The translations under genes were made by a program, and so were the position numbers. The notes under the pieces are model-generated. The model ran no database searches. It was given only the letters and a program-made list of their open reading frames with translations, and was not told the DNA's origin. From Hymenobacter convexus (GTDB taxonomy: Bacteria; Bacteroidota; Bacteroidia; Cytophagales; Hymenobacteraceae), in the NCBI RefSeq assembly GCF_030580955.1, contig NZ_JAUQON010000008.1, positions 62,001 through 126,000 on the forward strand: a DNA stretch of 64,000 nucleotides, read 5' to 3'. Below, one piece after another: positions 46,266-53,901 of the stretch. Within the stretch, counting starts at the first letter, position 1; each line of letters opens with the position of its first letter.

Positions 46266-48743
46266 CTATTTAGCTGCCTCGATTTCGGCAATGGCTTTGT
46301 CGGTTTGCTCCTTGGCCAGCGCGGCGTTGGGGCCTTTGGCTTGTTTGTCGGCAATGGATTTCAACTGCTCGATGACGGGTTTGTCGGCCCCGTACATCTT
46401 GTACTTCACGCCCATAGTCTTGAGGCGGGTGACGCCTTCGGTAATGGCGGTGGCATCGTTGAGGCGGCCGGCCATCGTACCGATGGACTCCATCATACCA
46501 AACTGACCATTGGGGCGGGCCGCGTCGAATTTGTCGCGGATGTAAGCCCACTCGGCCACCCCGCCGCCTTGGGCGTAAGCCTGCGTCACGGCCTGGGCAA
46601 GGGCGCCGTTGCTTTCTTTTTCCAGGGCTTTGGCGCGGGTCAGGGCCTGGGCGGGTTGCACGGCGGCCAAGCCCCGCAGCGCAGCAGCCTGCACGCTGTA
46701 GGACTGGCTGTTGAGGTTCTGGTTGAACAGCTTCTCGTCTTTCTTGTCTTTTAACTGCGCCAGCGACGTGAGCACCTGGGCCAGAACCACGGTATTTTTC
46801 TCGCTGGCGGCCAGCTTGCGCAGGGCCGGCGCGGCGGCTTTGGCCACGGTTTTGTCGTCGAGTTTCAGCGCCTGCGCGGCCGCGCCGCGAATGGCGTAGA
46901 ACTTGTCGTTGAGGGCCGCCAGCAGCACGGCGCGCGAAGCGGCGTTGGTGGTTTGGTCCTTAGCGGCGGCGGCCACGGCCTCGCGGCGGTCCACATACAG
47001 CGGCGCGTGGCTGTACTGGTAGGCAAATTCAGCGGCCGATTTGTTGTCGGTTTTGTTCCAAAGCAGCTTCTTGTTGGCGTCCACGTTCACCAGCTCGGGC
47101 TTGGCGGCCAAGGGCATGCTGAAGGTTTGGGTGGCTTCGGTCATGGTCACGGGCTGGTGCATCACCTTGCCGCCCACGTAGTAGTCGATGGTGAAGGGCA
47201 GCTGGAAGGGCGTGCCCGGCTGGGTCTGCTTTACTGTCACGGACTGGACCTTCTTAGCGGCATCCCAGGCGTAGTCAATGGTCACGACGGGGTGGCCCGG
47301 CGAGTAGTACCACTGGTTGTAGAACCAGTTCAAATCCTGGCCCGACACGGCCTCGAACGCCAAGCGCATCTGATGCGCCTCGCCGTTACCGAACTTGTTG
47401 TCCTGCAGGTATTTCTGCAAGCCGGCGAAGAATACGTCATCGCCCAGATACGTCCGCAGCATGTCCATGATGGCGCCGCCTTTCTGGTAGCTCACCAAGT
47501 CGAACACCTCTTCCTGCTGGTCGTAGTGAAAGCGCACCAGGGTTTTGGCCGCGTCGCGCGGGCTCATCAGGTAGCGGCGCAGGTAGGTGTAGTAGTGCGC
47601 GTCGGCGGCGTCCTTGCCGTACTTGTGCTCCGCGTAAAGGCCTTCCGAAAAGTCGGCCATTGTCTCGTTCACGGTGATGTTGCTCCAGCTTTCGGCCGTC
47701 ACGTAGTCGCCAAACCACTGGTGAAACAGTTCGTGGGCAATCACCGATTCGCTCGAAAACTGGCGGTCGAGCAGTTCGCGGTCGGTCATTTGCACCTGCT
47801 CGCCGTGCAGGGTGGCGGTGGTGTTTTCCATGGCGCCGCTCACGTAGTCGCGGGCCACAATCTGGGCGTATTTATTCCAGGGGTACTCCACGCCGAGGCG
47901 GTTGGAGTAGAACTCCAGCATGTCGGTGGTGTTGCCGAAAATCTGCTTGGCGAAGGGCGCGTACTTGGGCTCCAGATAGTAGCTCACTTCCTTGCCGCGC
48001 CAGGTATCGGTGGTTTTTTTGAAGTCGCCCACGGCCATCATAAACAGGTAGGGCGCGTGCGGCAGGTCCATTTTCCATACGTCGGTGCGCAGGCCGGGGC
48101 CGGCGGGCGTGCTGCTCACCAGCTTACCGTTGCTGAGCGTCACGTACTTGGCGGGCACGGTCATCGAGATTTCTTCGGTGGTTTTCTGGTTGGGCCGGTC
48201 GATGGTGGGGAACCAGGCCGAGGAGCCTTCGGTCTCGCCCTGCGTCCAGATTTGCACCGGCTTGCCCGCCACGGCCGAATCAGGGTTAATGAAATACAGG
48301 CCCTTCGCGTCGGTAATAGCGGCCGAGCCCTGCACTTTTAGCTCGTCGGGCTTCGAGGTGTAATCGATGTAAATGGTGTACTCCTCGCCCGGCTTGAAGG
48401 TGCGGCCCAGGTTGATGCGCAGGTTCATGCCATCGGCGTAGGTGTACTTGAGCGGGGTTTGCTGGCCGCCGTTCATCATCGCCACGGCCTTGATGTCCAT
48501 GCCTTTGGCATCGAGGCGCAGCGTATCGGTGGGGTAGGCGTGGGGCTTCAGCGTCACCCATTCCTTGCCATAGAGGTAGCGCTTTTTGTAGTCGAAGCGC
48601 ACGTCGAGCTTGGTGTGCACCAGGTCGTTAATCTTGGTGGCCGAAGCGCGGTAAGGCGATTCGGGCTTGGCGCCGGGCGCCTGGGCGTAGGCGGCGCTGG
48701 TGGCTACAAGGCCGAGCAGGCCCAGCAGAGAAAGATGTTTCAT
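46266..48743 (-). CDS. Secreted M1-family aminopeptidase
   Basis: 825 residues with a signal peptide (LSLLGLLGLVATSAAYAQ). GAMEN exopeptidase motif (VSGAMENTTA) and the zinc motif HELFH at residues 337-341 with Glu360 nineteen residues on (SNITVNE) define a gluzincin M1 peptidase. A C-terminal helical, HEAT-like region covers about residues 560-825. It likely trims peptides in the periplasm or outside the cell. I start at 48743 at the signal peptide; the frame is open 25 codons further into a palindromic region. Confidence 0.94.
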   Translation of the reverse strand: MKHLSLLGLLGLVATSAAYAQAPGAKPESPYRASATKINDLVHTKLDVRFDYKKRYLYGKEWVTLKPHAYPTDTLRLDAKGMDIKAVAMMNGGQQTPLKYTYADGMNLRINLGRTFKPGEEYTIYIDYTSKPDELKVQGSAAITDAKGLYFINPDSAVAGKPVQIWTQGETEGSSAWFPTIDRPNQKTTEEISMTVPAKYVTLSNGKLVSSTPAGPGLRTDVWKMDLPHAPYLFMMAVGDFKKTTDTWRGKEVSYYLEPKYAPFAKQIFGNTTDMLEFYSNRLGVEYPWNKYAQIVARDYVSGAMENTTATLHGEQVQMTDRELLDRQFSSESVIAHELFHQWFGDYVTAESWSNITVNETMADFSEGLYAEHKYGKDAADAHYYTYLRRYLMSPRDAAKTLVRFHYDQQEEVFDLVSYQKGGAIMDMLRTYLGDDVFFAGLQKYLQDNKFGNGEAHQMRLAFEAVSGQDLNWFYNQWYYSPGHPVVTIDYAWDAAKKVQSVTVKQTQPGTPFQLPFTIDYYVGGKVMHQPVTMTEATQTFSMPLAAKPELVNVDANKKLLWNKTDNKSAAEFAYQYSHAPLYVDRREAVAAAAKDQTTNAASRAVLLAALNDKFYAIRGAAAQALKLDDKTVAKAAAPALRKLAASEKNTVVLAQVLTSLAQLKDKKDEKLFNQNLNSQSYSVQAAALRGLAAVQPAQALTRAKALEKESNGALAQAVTQAYAQGGGVAEWAYIRDKFDAARPNGQFGMMESIGTMAGRLNDATAITEGVTRLKTMGVKYKMYGADKPVIEQLKSIADKQAKGPNAALAKEQTDKAIAEIEAAK

Positions 48744-48823
48744 CAAAAAGTGGTGAGTGAAAATAGAGTTTCGCGCGAAGGACCGGGCCGCGGCGCGGGA
48801 GTTGCGTGGCCCGGCCACGAAAT

Positions 48824-48953
48824 TAGCGCGGACGCTGCAAGTCCGCGTCTCGCTGCAGCGCGGCGAATGCGGAAATGCCCGGTATCCGGCCGACGACGGC
48901 AGGCGATTATTCGCCGCTTTGCAGCGAGACGCGGACTCGCAGCGTCCACGCTA
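48824..48953. repeat. Extended family B palindrome (45-base arms)
   Basis: Arms 48824-48868 and 48909-48953 match at 41 of 45 positions around a 40-base loop. This is the longest palindrome in the window. It fills most of the gap between divergent genes, ending 34 bases before the TonB receptor ATG. Confidence 0.9.
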
Positions 48954-48987
48954 CAGTAAGTTTGCGGCCTCATCAACGCCCCGCTAA

Positions 48988-50952
48988 ATGCGACTTACGC
49001 GCTACGCCGCCCCGTTTTTCTGCTTCTTCATCACCCTCAACGCCCTGGCCCAGACGCCTGCCGACAGCGCCCGCAGCCTGCGCGAAGTCACCGTTTTTGC
49101 CTCGCGCCTCACCCAGCCTGGCAACCAGACCGGCCACGCCGTCACGGTTATTTCCGGCGCCAGTGTGGCGCGCTACCCCGTCAATTCCATCGATGACTTG
49201 CTGCGATGCCTGCCGGCACTGGAGATTCAGAGCCGCGGCAGCTTCGGGGCGCAGGCCGACGTGAGCATGCGTGGCAGCACCTTCAACCAAGTGCTTTTCC
49301 TGCTCGATGGCATGCGGCTGAACGACCCGCTCACGGGCCATTTCGGCGCCTATATGCCCATTACGCCCAGCGAGATTGAGCAGATTGAAATCATTCGCGG
49401 CGCCGGCGCGGCCCTCTACGGCCCCGATGCTGTGGGCGGCGTCATCAATATCGTCACCAAAACCTTCGCCGCCACCGAGCGCCGCCACGAGGCCGAGCTC
49501 ACCAGTACTACATTGCGCGGCGAGTACAACTTGTGGCACACCAACACCAGCGGCTTTCTGGCGGCCGATAAGCTGCGGGTGGGCGGCGGCGTTTTGTTGA
49601 ATAAAACGGATGGCCAGCTGCGTGACTACCCCAGCACCCAGCGCAGCGATGTCGACCTGAAAACCTACTCCCTCTCGGCGGCTTATGAACTGATGCCCAA
49701 GCTCAGCGCTGCTGCCCGCGTCAGCCTCGACCGGCGCGACTACAGCGCCCAGTATTTCTACACCACCGCCATCGGCGACCTCGCGCGCGAAACCACCAAC
49801 AAGAACTGGTACCAGGGCCAGCTGCGCTACCAGCACAACGAGCGCGCCCGCACCGAAGCCCAGGTTTCCAGCAGCCGCGGCACCGATTACTACCTCTACA
49901 CGCCTACGTCGGTGGCCAGCGACCACCTCACGCACTACACCAACGTGCTGCTCAGCCACCAGCAGCAGTTTTCGGACAAGCTGCGCGCCACCCTCGGCGG
50001 GCAGGCCGACCACCGTTCGGTGGTGAGCAACGACCGGGGCAACCACGACCAGTGGCACTACGCCGCGTTCGGCGTGGTGGCCCTCACGCCCACGGCGGGC
50101 CTGGCCCTCACCGGCGGCCTGCGCCTCGACCACGACCAGGCCTACGGTACCGAAGTGGTTCCCCAACTCAACGTGAGCCAGCAAATAGGAGAGGAGCTGA
50201 CCGTGCGCGGGGCCATTGGCCGGGCCATTCGCGCCCCCGATTTTACGGAGCGTTACAACTCGAACGGCCGACCCGGCACCGTGCCCAGCGGCTTCAACGT
50301 GGGCAACGCTGGCTTGCAGGCCGAGCGCACGATGAACTACGAAGCGGGCGCCGACTACCGCCCGCTGCCCGGCCTCATTGTCAAAGCCACCGGATTTCTG
50401 CGCAAGGGCAACAACCAGATTGACTACGTGCCCACGCCCGGCGCCCGGGTCATCGAAGCCAGCGGCCTCACCAACCTCAACCCCGCCGCTACCTACCGCT
50501 ACGCCCAAAACCTGTTCGACGTGACCACCCGCGGCCTGGAAACGGAGCTGGTGTACCAACGCCAATTTTCACCCTCCACGCGCTTCGACGGTAGCGTGGG
50601 CTACCTGCTGGTGAAGGTGAGTAACGCCGACAACATCGCCTCGCAGTACCTCGCCAACATTGCCCGGCAGGTGGTGTCGGGTACCGTCAGCTTTACCGCC
50701 AAGCGCGTGAACGGCAGCCTCAGCGGCCTCTGGAAGCAGCGCGACGCCAGCGCCGCCGCGGCCATCAACCGCGTGAATAATGCGGAGTATACCGTGTTCA
50801 ACGCCCGCCTGGAAGTGGCCCTGCTGCCCCAGCGGCTCTGGCTCACGGGGCAGGTGCAGAACCTGTTCAACGAGAAATACTCCGACCTCTTGGGCGCCCA
50901 GATGCCCACCCGCTGGCTGATGGGCGGCCTGCGGCTGGCGCTGCGCAAGTAG
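48988..50952 (+). CDS. TonB-dependent outer-membrane receptor (BtuB-like)
   Basis: 654 residues. Signal peptide (FFCFFITLNALAQ), a plug domain (VTVISGASVARYPVNSIDDL, then QVLFLLDGMRLNDP and YGPDAVGGVINIVTKTF) and a barrel ending in arginine-rich LRLALRK. Length and plug resemble BtuB-type vitamin or siderophore receptors rather than SusC. No cobalamin riboswitch or ABC genes are nearby, so the ligand is open. A terminator follows; its loop contains the -33 TTTG of the next promoter. Confidence 0.88.
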   Translation: MRLTRYAAPFFCFFITLNALAQTPADSARSLREVTVFASRLTQPGNQTGHAVTVISGASVARYPVNSIDDLLRCLPALEIQSRGSFGAQADVSMRGSTFNQVLFLLDGMRLNDPLTGHFGAYMPITPSEIEQIEIIRGAGAALYGPDAVGGVINIVTKTFAATERRHEAELTSTTLRGEYNLWHTNTSGFLAADKLRVGGGVLLNKTDGQLRDYPSTQRSDVDLKTYSLSAAYELMPKLSAAARVSLDRRDYSAQYFYTTAIGDLARETTNKNWYQGQLRYQHNERARTEAQVSSSRGTDYYLYTPTSVASDHLTHYTNVLLSHQQQFSDKLRATLGGQADHRSVVSNDRGNHDQWHYAAFGVVALTPTAGLALTGGLRLDHDQAYGTEVVPQLNVSQQIGEELTVRGAIGRAIRAPDFTERYNSNGRPGTVPSGFNVGNAGLQAERTMNYEAGADYRPLPGLIVKATGFLRKGNNQIDYVPTPGARVIEASGLTNLNPAATYRYAQNLFDVTTRGLETELVYQRQFSPSTRFDGSVGYLLVKVSNADNIASQYLANIARQVVSGTVSFTAKRVNGSLSGLWKQRDASAAAAINRVNNAEYTVFNARLEVALLPQRLWLTGQVQNLFNEKYSDLLGAQMPTRWLMGGLRLALRK

Positions 50953-50967
50953 GCCATTTTCACCAGC

Positions 50968-51001
50968 AAGGCCCCTCGGTTTGAACAAATCGAGGGGCCT
51001 T
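50968..51001 (+). terminator. Terminator of the TonB receptor gene
   Basis: Perfect 11-bp stem AAGGCCCCTCG / CGAGGGGCCTT with a 12-base loop. The T run is weak (TTGCTGTATCTTTG). Its loop holds the TTTG at 50980-50983. Confidence 0.85.
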
Positions 51002-51013
51002 GCTGTATCTTTG
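50980..51013 (+). promoter_or_regulatory. Bacteroidota promoter for the SAM-riboswitch leader
   Basis: -33 TTTG (50980-50983) and -7 TATCTTTG (51006-51013) are 22 bases apart. This fits the TTTG-N19-22-TAnnTTTG plan. Transcription would start near 51020, about 20 bases before the riboswitch P1 stem. Confidence 0.65.
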
Positions 51014-51036
51014 CCGTATCAATTCTTTCTCCCCAA

Positions 51037-51145
51037 AGGATTGTTTTTATACAGAGACGCTGAGAGACAGGCTCTACGACGCGTCGGCAACCATTTAGGA
51101 TACTCCTGAAACGGTGCCAATTCCTGACCATATAAAAACAAGTTG
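51037..51145 (+). promoter_or_regulatory. SAM-I (S-box) riboswitch
   Basis: P1 is an 11-bp perfect stem (TTGTTTTTATA at 51041-51051 with TATAAAAACAA at 51131-51141). P2 pairs GACGC (51056-51060) with GCGTC (51081-51085), with an inner GAG/CTC. The conserved GGCAACC follows at 51086-51092, P3 is AGGA/TCCT, and the GGTGCCAATTCC core at 51113-51124 is closed by GGT/ACC. This matches the Bacteroidota form of the SAM-I aptamer. Binding of S-adenosylmethionine should switch off the genes downstream. Confidence 0.9.
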
Positions 51146-51147
51146 CC

Positions 51148-51255
51148 GTGGAAGCCTCCAACAACCAACCCGTATTTCCTGCTGCTTTCAATGCCCGCCT
51201 CGCGCCTATGCACCGGGCTGGCATGGCGTGTTGTTGCTGTTGTTGTCTGGCTTAA
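51148..51255 (+). CDS. Poly-cysteine leader peptide (putative cysteine-sensing uORF)
   Basis: A short ORF that starts 6 bases after the riboswitch. From GTG 51148 it has 35 codons; from the in-frame ATG at 51208 it encodes MHRAGMACCCCCCLA and then TAA. Six consecutive Cys codons are TGT TGT TGC TGT TGT TGT, although nearby genes (for example preA) use TGC almost exclusively. Low cysteine supply would stall ribosomes on this run, the logic of cysteine-responsive attenuation known in mycobacteria. Too short for standard gene callers. An alternative is a small RiPP-like peptide made by the ATP-grasp gene; I consider it less likely. Confidence 0.6.
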   Translation: MEASNNQPVFPAAFNARLAPMHRAGMACCCCCCLA

Positions 51256-51582
51256 CCGCTACTGAGTGATGATTCGCGGGTAAACAGGCGTGAGCAGAAG
51301 CCACTGGCGCTGCTGCGCCGGCCTATTTGCGGGTCGTCGTAGCGTCCGCGTTCCAAAAAAATCCGGGTAATAATCCTGCTCTGCGCTGAGTGCAGGCGGG
51401 TTGTCGGGCGTGCTGCACTGCAGGCTTGCGGCCGGCCCGCATAGTTGCCGGACTGGTTTTGGGGTGGCGTTGGGGCTCACAGGCAAGCTGTTACATTTCT
51501 CATTTTCCGGGTTCGATGAGGAGGCGCTTAGCGTCGTCGCCTCGCTGCCCTTACTGCTCAATCAACCACCTTTTTCAATATC
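51256..51582 (+). other. 327-base leader between poly-Cys ORF and ATP-grasp gene
   Basis: No gene is recognised. It holds a GGCGC-tgct-GCGCC hairpin (near 51307), CGCTAC/GTAGCG pairing between about 51257 and 51344, and an AGTGCAG/CTGCACT stem (51388-51419). I see no hairpin with a clear T run, so any attenuation may act through Rho or translation. Confidence 0.5.
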
Positions 51583-52572
51583 ATGTCCGCTGTCCAAAAG
51601 CCCATTGGCATCTACTTCGAGCACCCCGAATGGTTCAAGCCGCTCTTCGCCGAGCTAGACCGCCGCGGCTTGCCCTACGAAAAAATTGACGCCGCCCATC
51701 ACCTCTTCAACCCCTCCGAAAAGGAAAGCCGTTACAGCCTGGTGGTCAACCGCATGAGCTCTTCGGCCTACCTGCGCGGGCACGGGCAGGGCATCTTCCA
51801 CACGGCTGGCTACGCCACGCACCTGGAGCGCATCGGCACGCGCATCATCAACGGCTCGGCGGCCACGGCCATTGAAACGAACAAGGCCCGGCAACTGTCG
51901 CTGTTTGAGTCGCTGGGGCTGAAATACCCGGCCTCGCGCGTCATCAACCACGCCTCGCGGGCGGTGGATGCGGCGCGGGAGTTGCGCTTTCCCATCGTGG
52001 TGAAGGTGAACATCGGCGGCAGTGGCGCGGGCATCATCCGCTTCGATACCATCGAGGGGCTGCAGGCGGCCGTGGACGCCAACCAGATTGACCTCGGCAT
52101 CGACCAAACGGCGCTGGTGCAGGAGTATGTGACGCCCCGCGGCGGCAACATCCACCGCGTCGAAACGCTGGACGGCAAGTTCCTCTACGCCATGAAGGTG
52201 TTCACCACCGGCGAGAGTTTCAACCTGTGCCCGGCCGAAATCTGCCAGATTCCCGAAGAGCAGTCGGCCGAGTTTTGCCTGACGGAAGCGCCGAAAAAAG
52301 GCATTCAGGTGGAGGCCTTCACGCCGCCGGCCGAGGTCGTGGCCGCCGTGGAGCGCATCGTGGCCGCCGCCAAAATTGACGTCGGCGGCATCGAATACCT
52401 CATCGACGACCGCACCGGCGACGTGCTGTTCTACGACATCAACGCCCTGTCCAACTTCGTGGCCGATGCCGTGAACGTGGTCGGCTTCGACCCTTACGCC
52501 CGCTTCGTGGACTATCTGGAAACGCAGCTGCCGGCTGCGGTGGCCGCGCCGGTAGAACTGGCAACGGCTTAA
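51583..52572 (+). CDS. ATP-grasp ligase (RimK-like)
   Basis: 329 residues. The ATP-grasp core is visible: a lysine strand and glycine loop (PIVVKVNIGGSGAGIIRF), TALVQEYVTPRGGNIHRVE, and the metal end LFYDINALSNF with a DIN in place of the more usual ExN. The family forms amide or thioester bonds with ATP. Substrate unknown. It is the first full-length gene behind the SAM riboswitch and poly-Cys leader, with a sulfonate-type monooxygenase next. A role in handling a sulfur-containing peptide or amino acid is an inference. Confidence 0.85.
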   Translation: MSAVQKPIGIYFEHPEWFKPLFAELDRRGLPYEKIDAAHHLFNPSEKESRYSLVVNRMSSSAYLRGHGQGIFHTAGYATHLERIGTRIINGSAATAIETNKARQLSLFESLGLKYPASRVINHASRAVDAARELRFPIVVKVNIGGSGAGIIRFDTIEGLQAAVDANQIDLGIDQTALVQEYVTPRGGNIHRVETLDGKFLYAMKVFTTGESFNLCPAEICQIPEEQSAEFCLTEAPKKGIQVEAFTPPAEVVAAVERIVAAAKIDVGGIEYLIDDRTGDVLFYDINALSNFVADAVNVVGFDPYARFVDYLETQLPAAVAAPVELATA

Positions 52573-52597
52573 CCGTCCTAATCACCATAATAAACCG

Positions 52598-52692
52598 GTC
52601 ATGCTGAGCGCAGCCGAAGCATCTCTACCGCTTCGTTGCAGCGAAGTTGATTACTCACCAAGTAGAGATGCTTCGGCTGCGCTCAGCATGAC
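52598..52692. repeat. Intergenic palindrome, family D
   Basis: Arms GTCATGCTGAGCGCAGCCGA and complement; loop includes CTTCGTTGCA, shared with the copy at 11802. It fills the gap between the ATP-grasp and monooxygenase genes. Confidence 0.9.
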
Positions 52693-52714
52693 GTTCTTTT
52701 AAATCGCCAAGGCA

Positions 52715-53734
52715 ATGAAATTCGGATATTGGATGCCCATTTTTGGGGGCTGGCTGCGCAACGTCGAAGACGAGCAGATGCCCACCGACTGGAGCTACGT
52801 GAAGCAGCTGGCGCAGCGCAGCGAGGGCTGGGGCTACGACCTCACGCTCATCGCCGAACTGTACTTAAACGACATCAAGGGCACCGAGGCGCCGTCGCTG
52901 GAAGCGTGGAGCACGGCTGCCGCCTTGGCCGCCGTGACCGAGCAGCTGGAAATAATGGTGGCCGTGCGCCCCACCTTCCACAACCCCGCGCTGCTGGCCA
53001 AGCAAGCCGCCAATATTGATTTGATTGCGCCCGGCCGGCTGTCGCTCAACGTGGTATCGAGCTGGTGGCGCGACGAAGCCACCAAGTACGGCCTGCACTT
53101 CGAGCAGCACGACGACCGGTACGCCCGCACCCGCGAGTGGCTCGACGTAGTGACCAACGTGTGGAAGCAGGACCATTTCAGCTACGACGGCAAGTACTAC
53201 CAGGTGGCCGACAACATCCTGCAGCCCAAGCCCGCCAAAGCCCCGTTCCTCTACGCCGGCGGCGAGTCGGAGGCGGCCAAAGACCTCATTTCGACCCAGT
53301 GCGACGGCTACGTGATGCACGGCGACTCGCCGGAGCTCATCGGCGCGCGCATTGCCGACATGCGCCGTCGCCGCGAGCAGAAAGGCCTGCCGCCGATGAA
53401 GTTCGGCGTGGCCGGCTACTCCATTGTGCGCAACACCGAGCAAGAGGTGAAGAAGGAGCTGGACCGCATCACCAACGTGCAGGCCTCCGCTTCGGGCTAC
53501 GGCAACTACCAGCAGTGGCTGGCCGGCACCCAGCTGGAGCAGCAAGTGTCGCTGCACGACTACTCCGTATCGAACCGCGGGCTGCGCACGGGTCTCACGG
53601 GCACGCCTGCCCAGCTGCAGGACCGTATTGGCGAGTTCGAGAATGTGGGAGTGGACTTCTTCCTGCTGCAAGCCAGTCCGCAACTGGAAGAAATGGAGCG
53701 GTTTTCGGAGTCGGTTATTCAGGTGCTGGCGTAG
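52715..53734 (+). CDS. Flavin-dependent monooxygenase, dimethylsulfone/alkanesulfonate type (LLM class)
   Basis: 339 residues, bacterial luciferase-like barrel. Segments LSLNVVSSWWRDEATKYG, EHDDRYARTREWLDVV (seen as EQHDDRYARTREW) and FLYAGGESEAAKDL resemble SfnG and SsuD, which use FMNH2 and oxygen to cleave C-S bonds of dimethylsulfone or alkanesulfonates and release sulfite. This fits a sulfur-starvation locus under SAM control. A partner flavin reductase is not seen in the window. Substrate specificity within the family is not certain. Confidence 0.85.
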   Translation: MKFGYWMPIFGGWLRNVEDEQMPTDWSYVKQLAQRSEGWGYDLTLIAELYLNDIKGTEAPSLEAWSTAAALAAVTEQLEIMVAVRPTFHNPALLAKQAANIDLIAPGRLSLNVVSSWWRDEATKYGLHFEQHDDRYARTREWLDVVTNVWKQDHFSYDGKYYQVADNILQPKPAKAPFLYAGGESEAAKDLISTQCDGYVMHGDSPELIGARIADMRRRREQKGLPPMKFGVAGYSIVRNTEQEVKKELDRITNVQASASGYGNYQQWLAGTQLEQQVSLHDYSVSNRGLRTGLTGTPAQLQDRIGEFENVGVDFFLLQASPQLEEMERFSESVIQVLA

Positions 53735-53769
53735 CGAAGGCTACTGACGACAAAGCTGTTCAATGGGTC

Positions 53770-53858
53770 GTCATGCTGAGCGCAGTCGAAGCATCTCTAC
53801 CGCGCAAGCAAATCATTTACTGCTGCGGTAGAGATGCTTCGGCTGCGCTCAGCATGAC
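53770..53858. repeat. Intergenic palindrome, family D
   Basis: GTCATGCTGAGCGCAGTCGA arm and complement around a ~25-base loop, between the monooxygenase and permease genes. It is traversed by a chance open frame. Confidence 0.9.
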
Positions 53859-53901
53859 GTTCTTTTTCTATGCGCCACAACCGGCGCGTTTCAACAACTA
53901 C

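Noticed and set aside
51148-51255. Poly-Cys peptide as RiPP precursor for the ATP-grasp enzyme
   Set aside because: Not excluded, but its position 6 bases behind a riboswitch and its rare Cys codons fit an attenuator peptide better; the ligase does not show graspetide-type features that I can recognise.
51259-51561. 100-codon minus-strand ORF in the riboswitch leader region
   Set aside because: Low-complexity Ser/Pro/Asn composition, no homology recognised, opposite to the transcribed leader.
53065-53901. Upstream extension of the amino-acid permease frame
   Set aside because: Runs through the monooxygenase gene in another frame and through a palindrome; the permease family begins at 53902.
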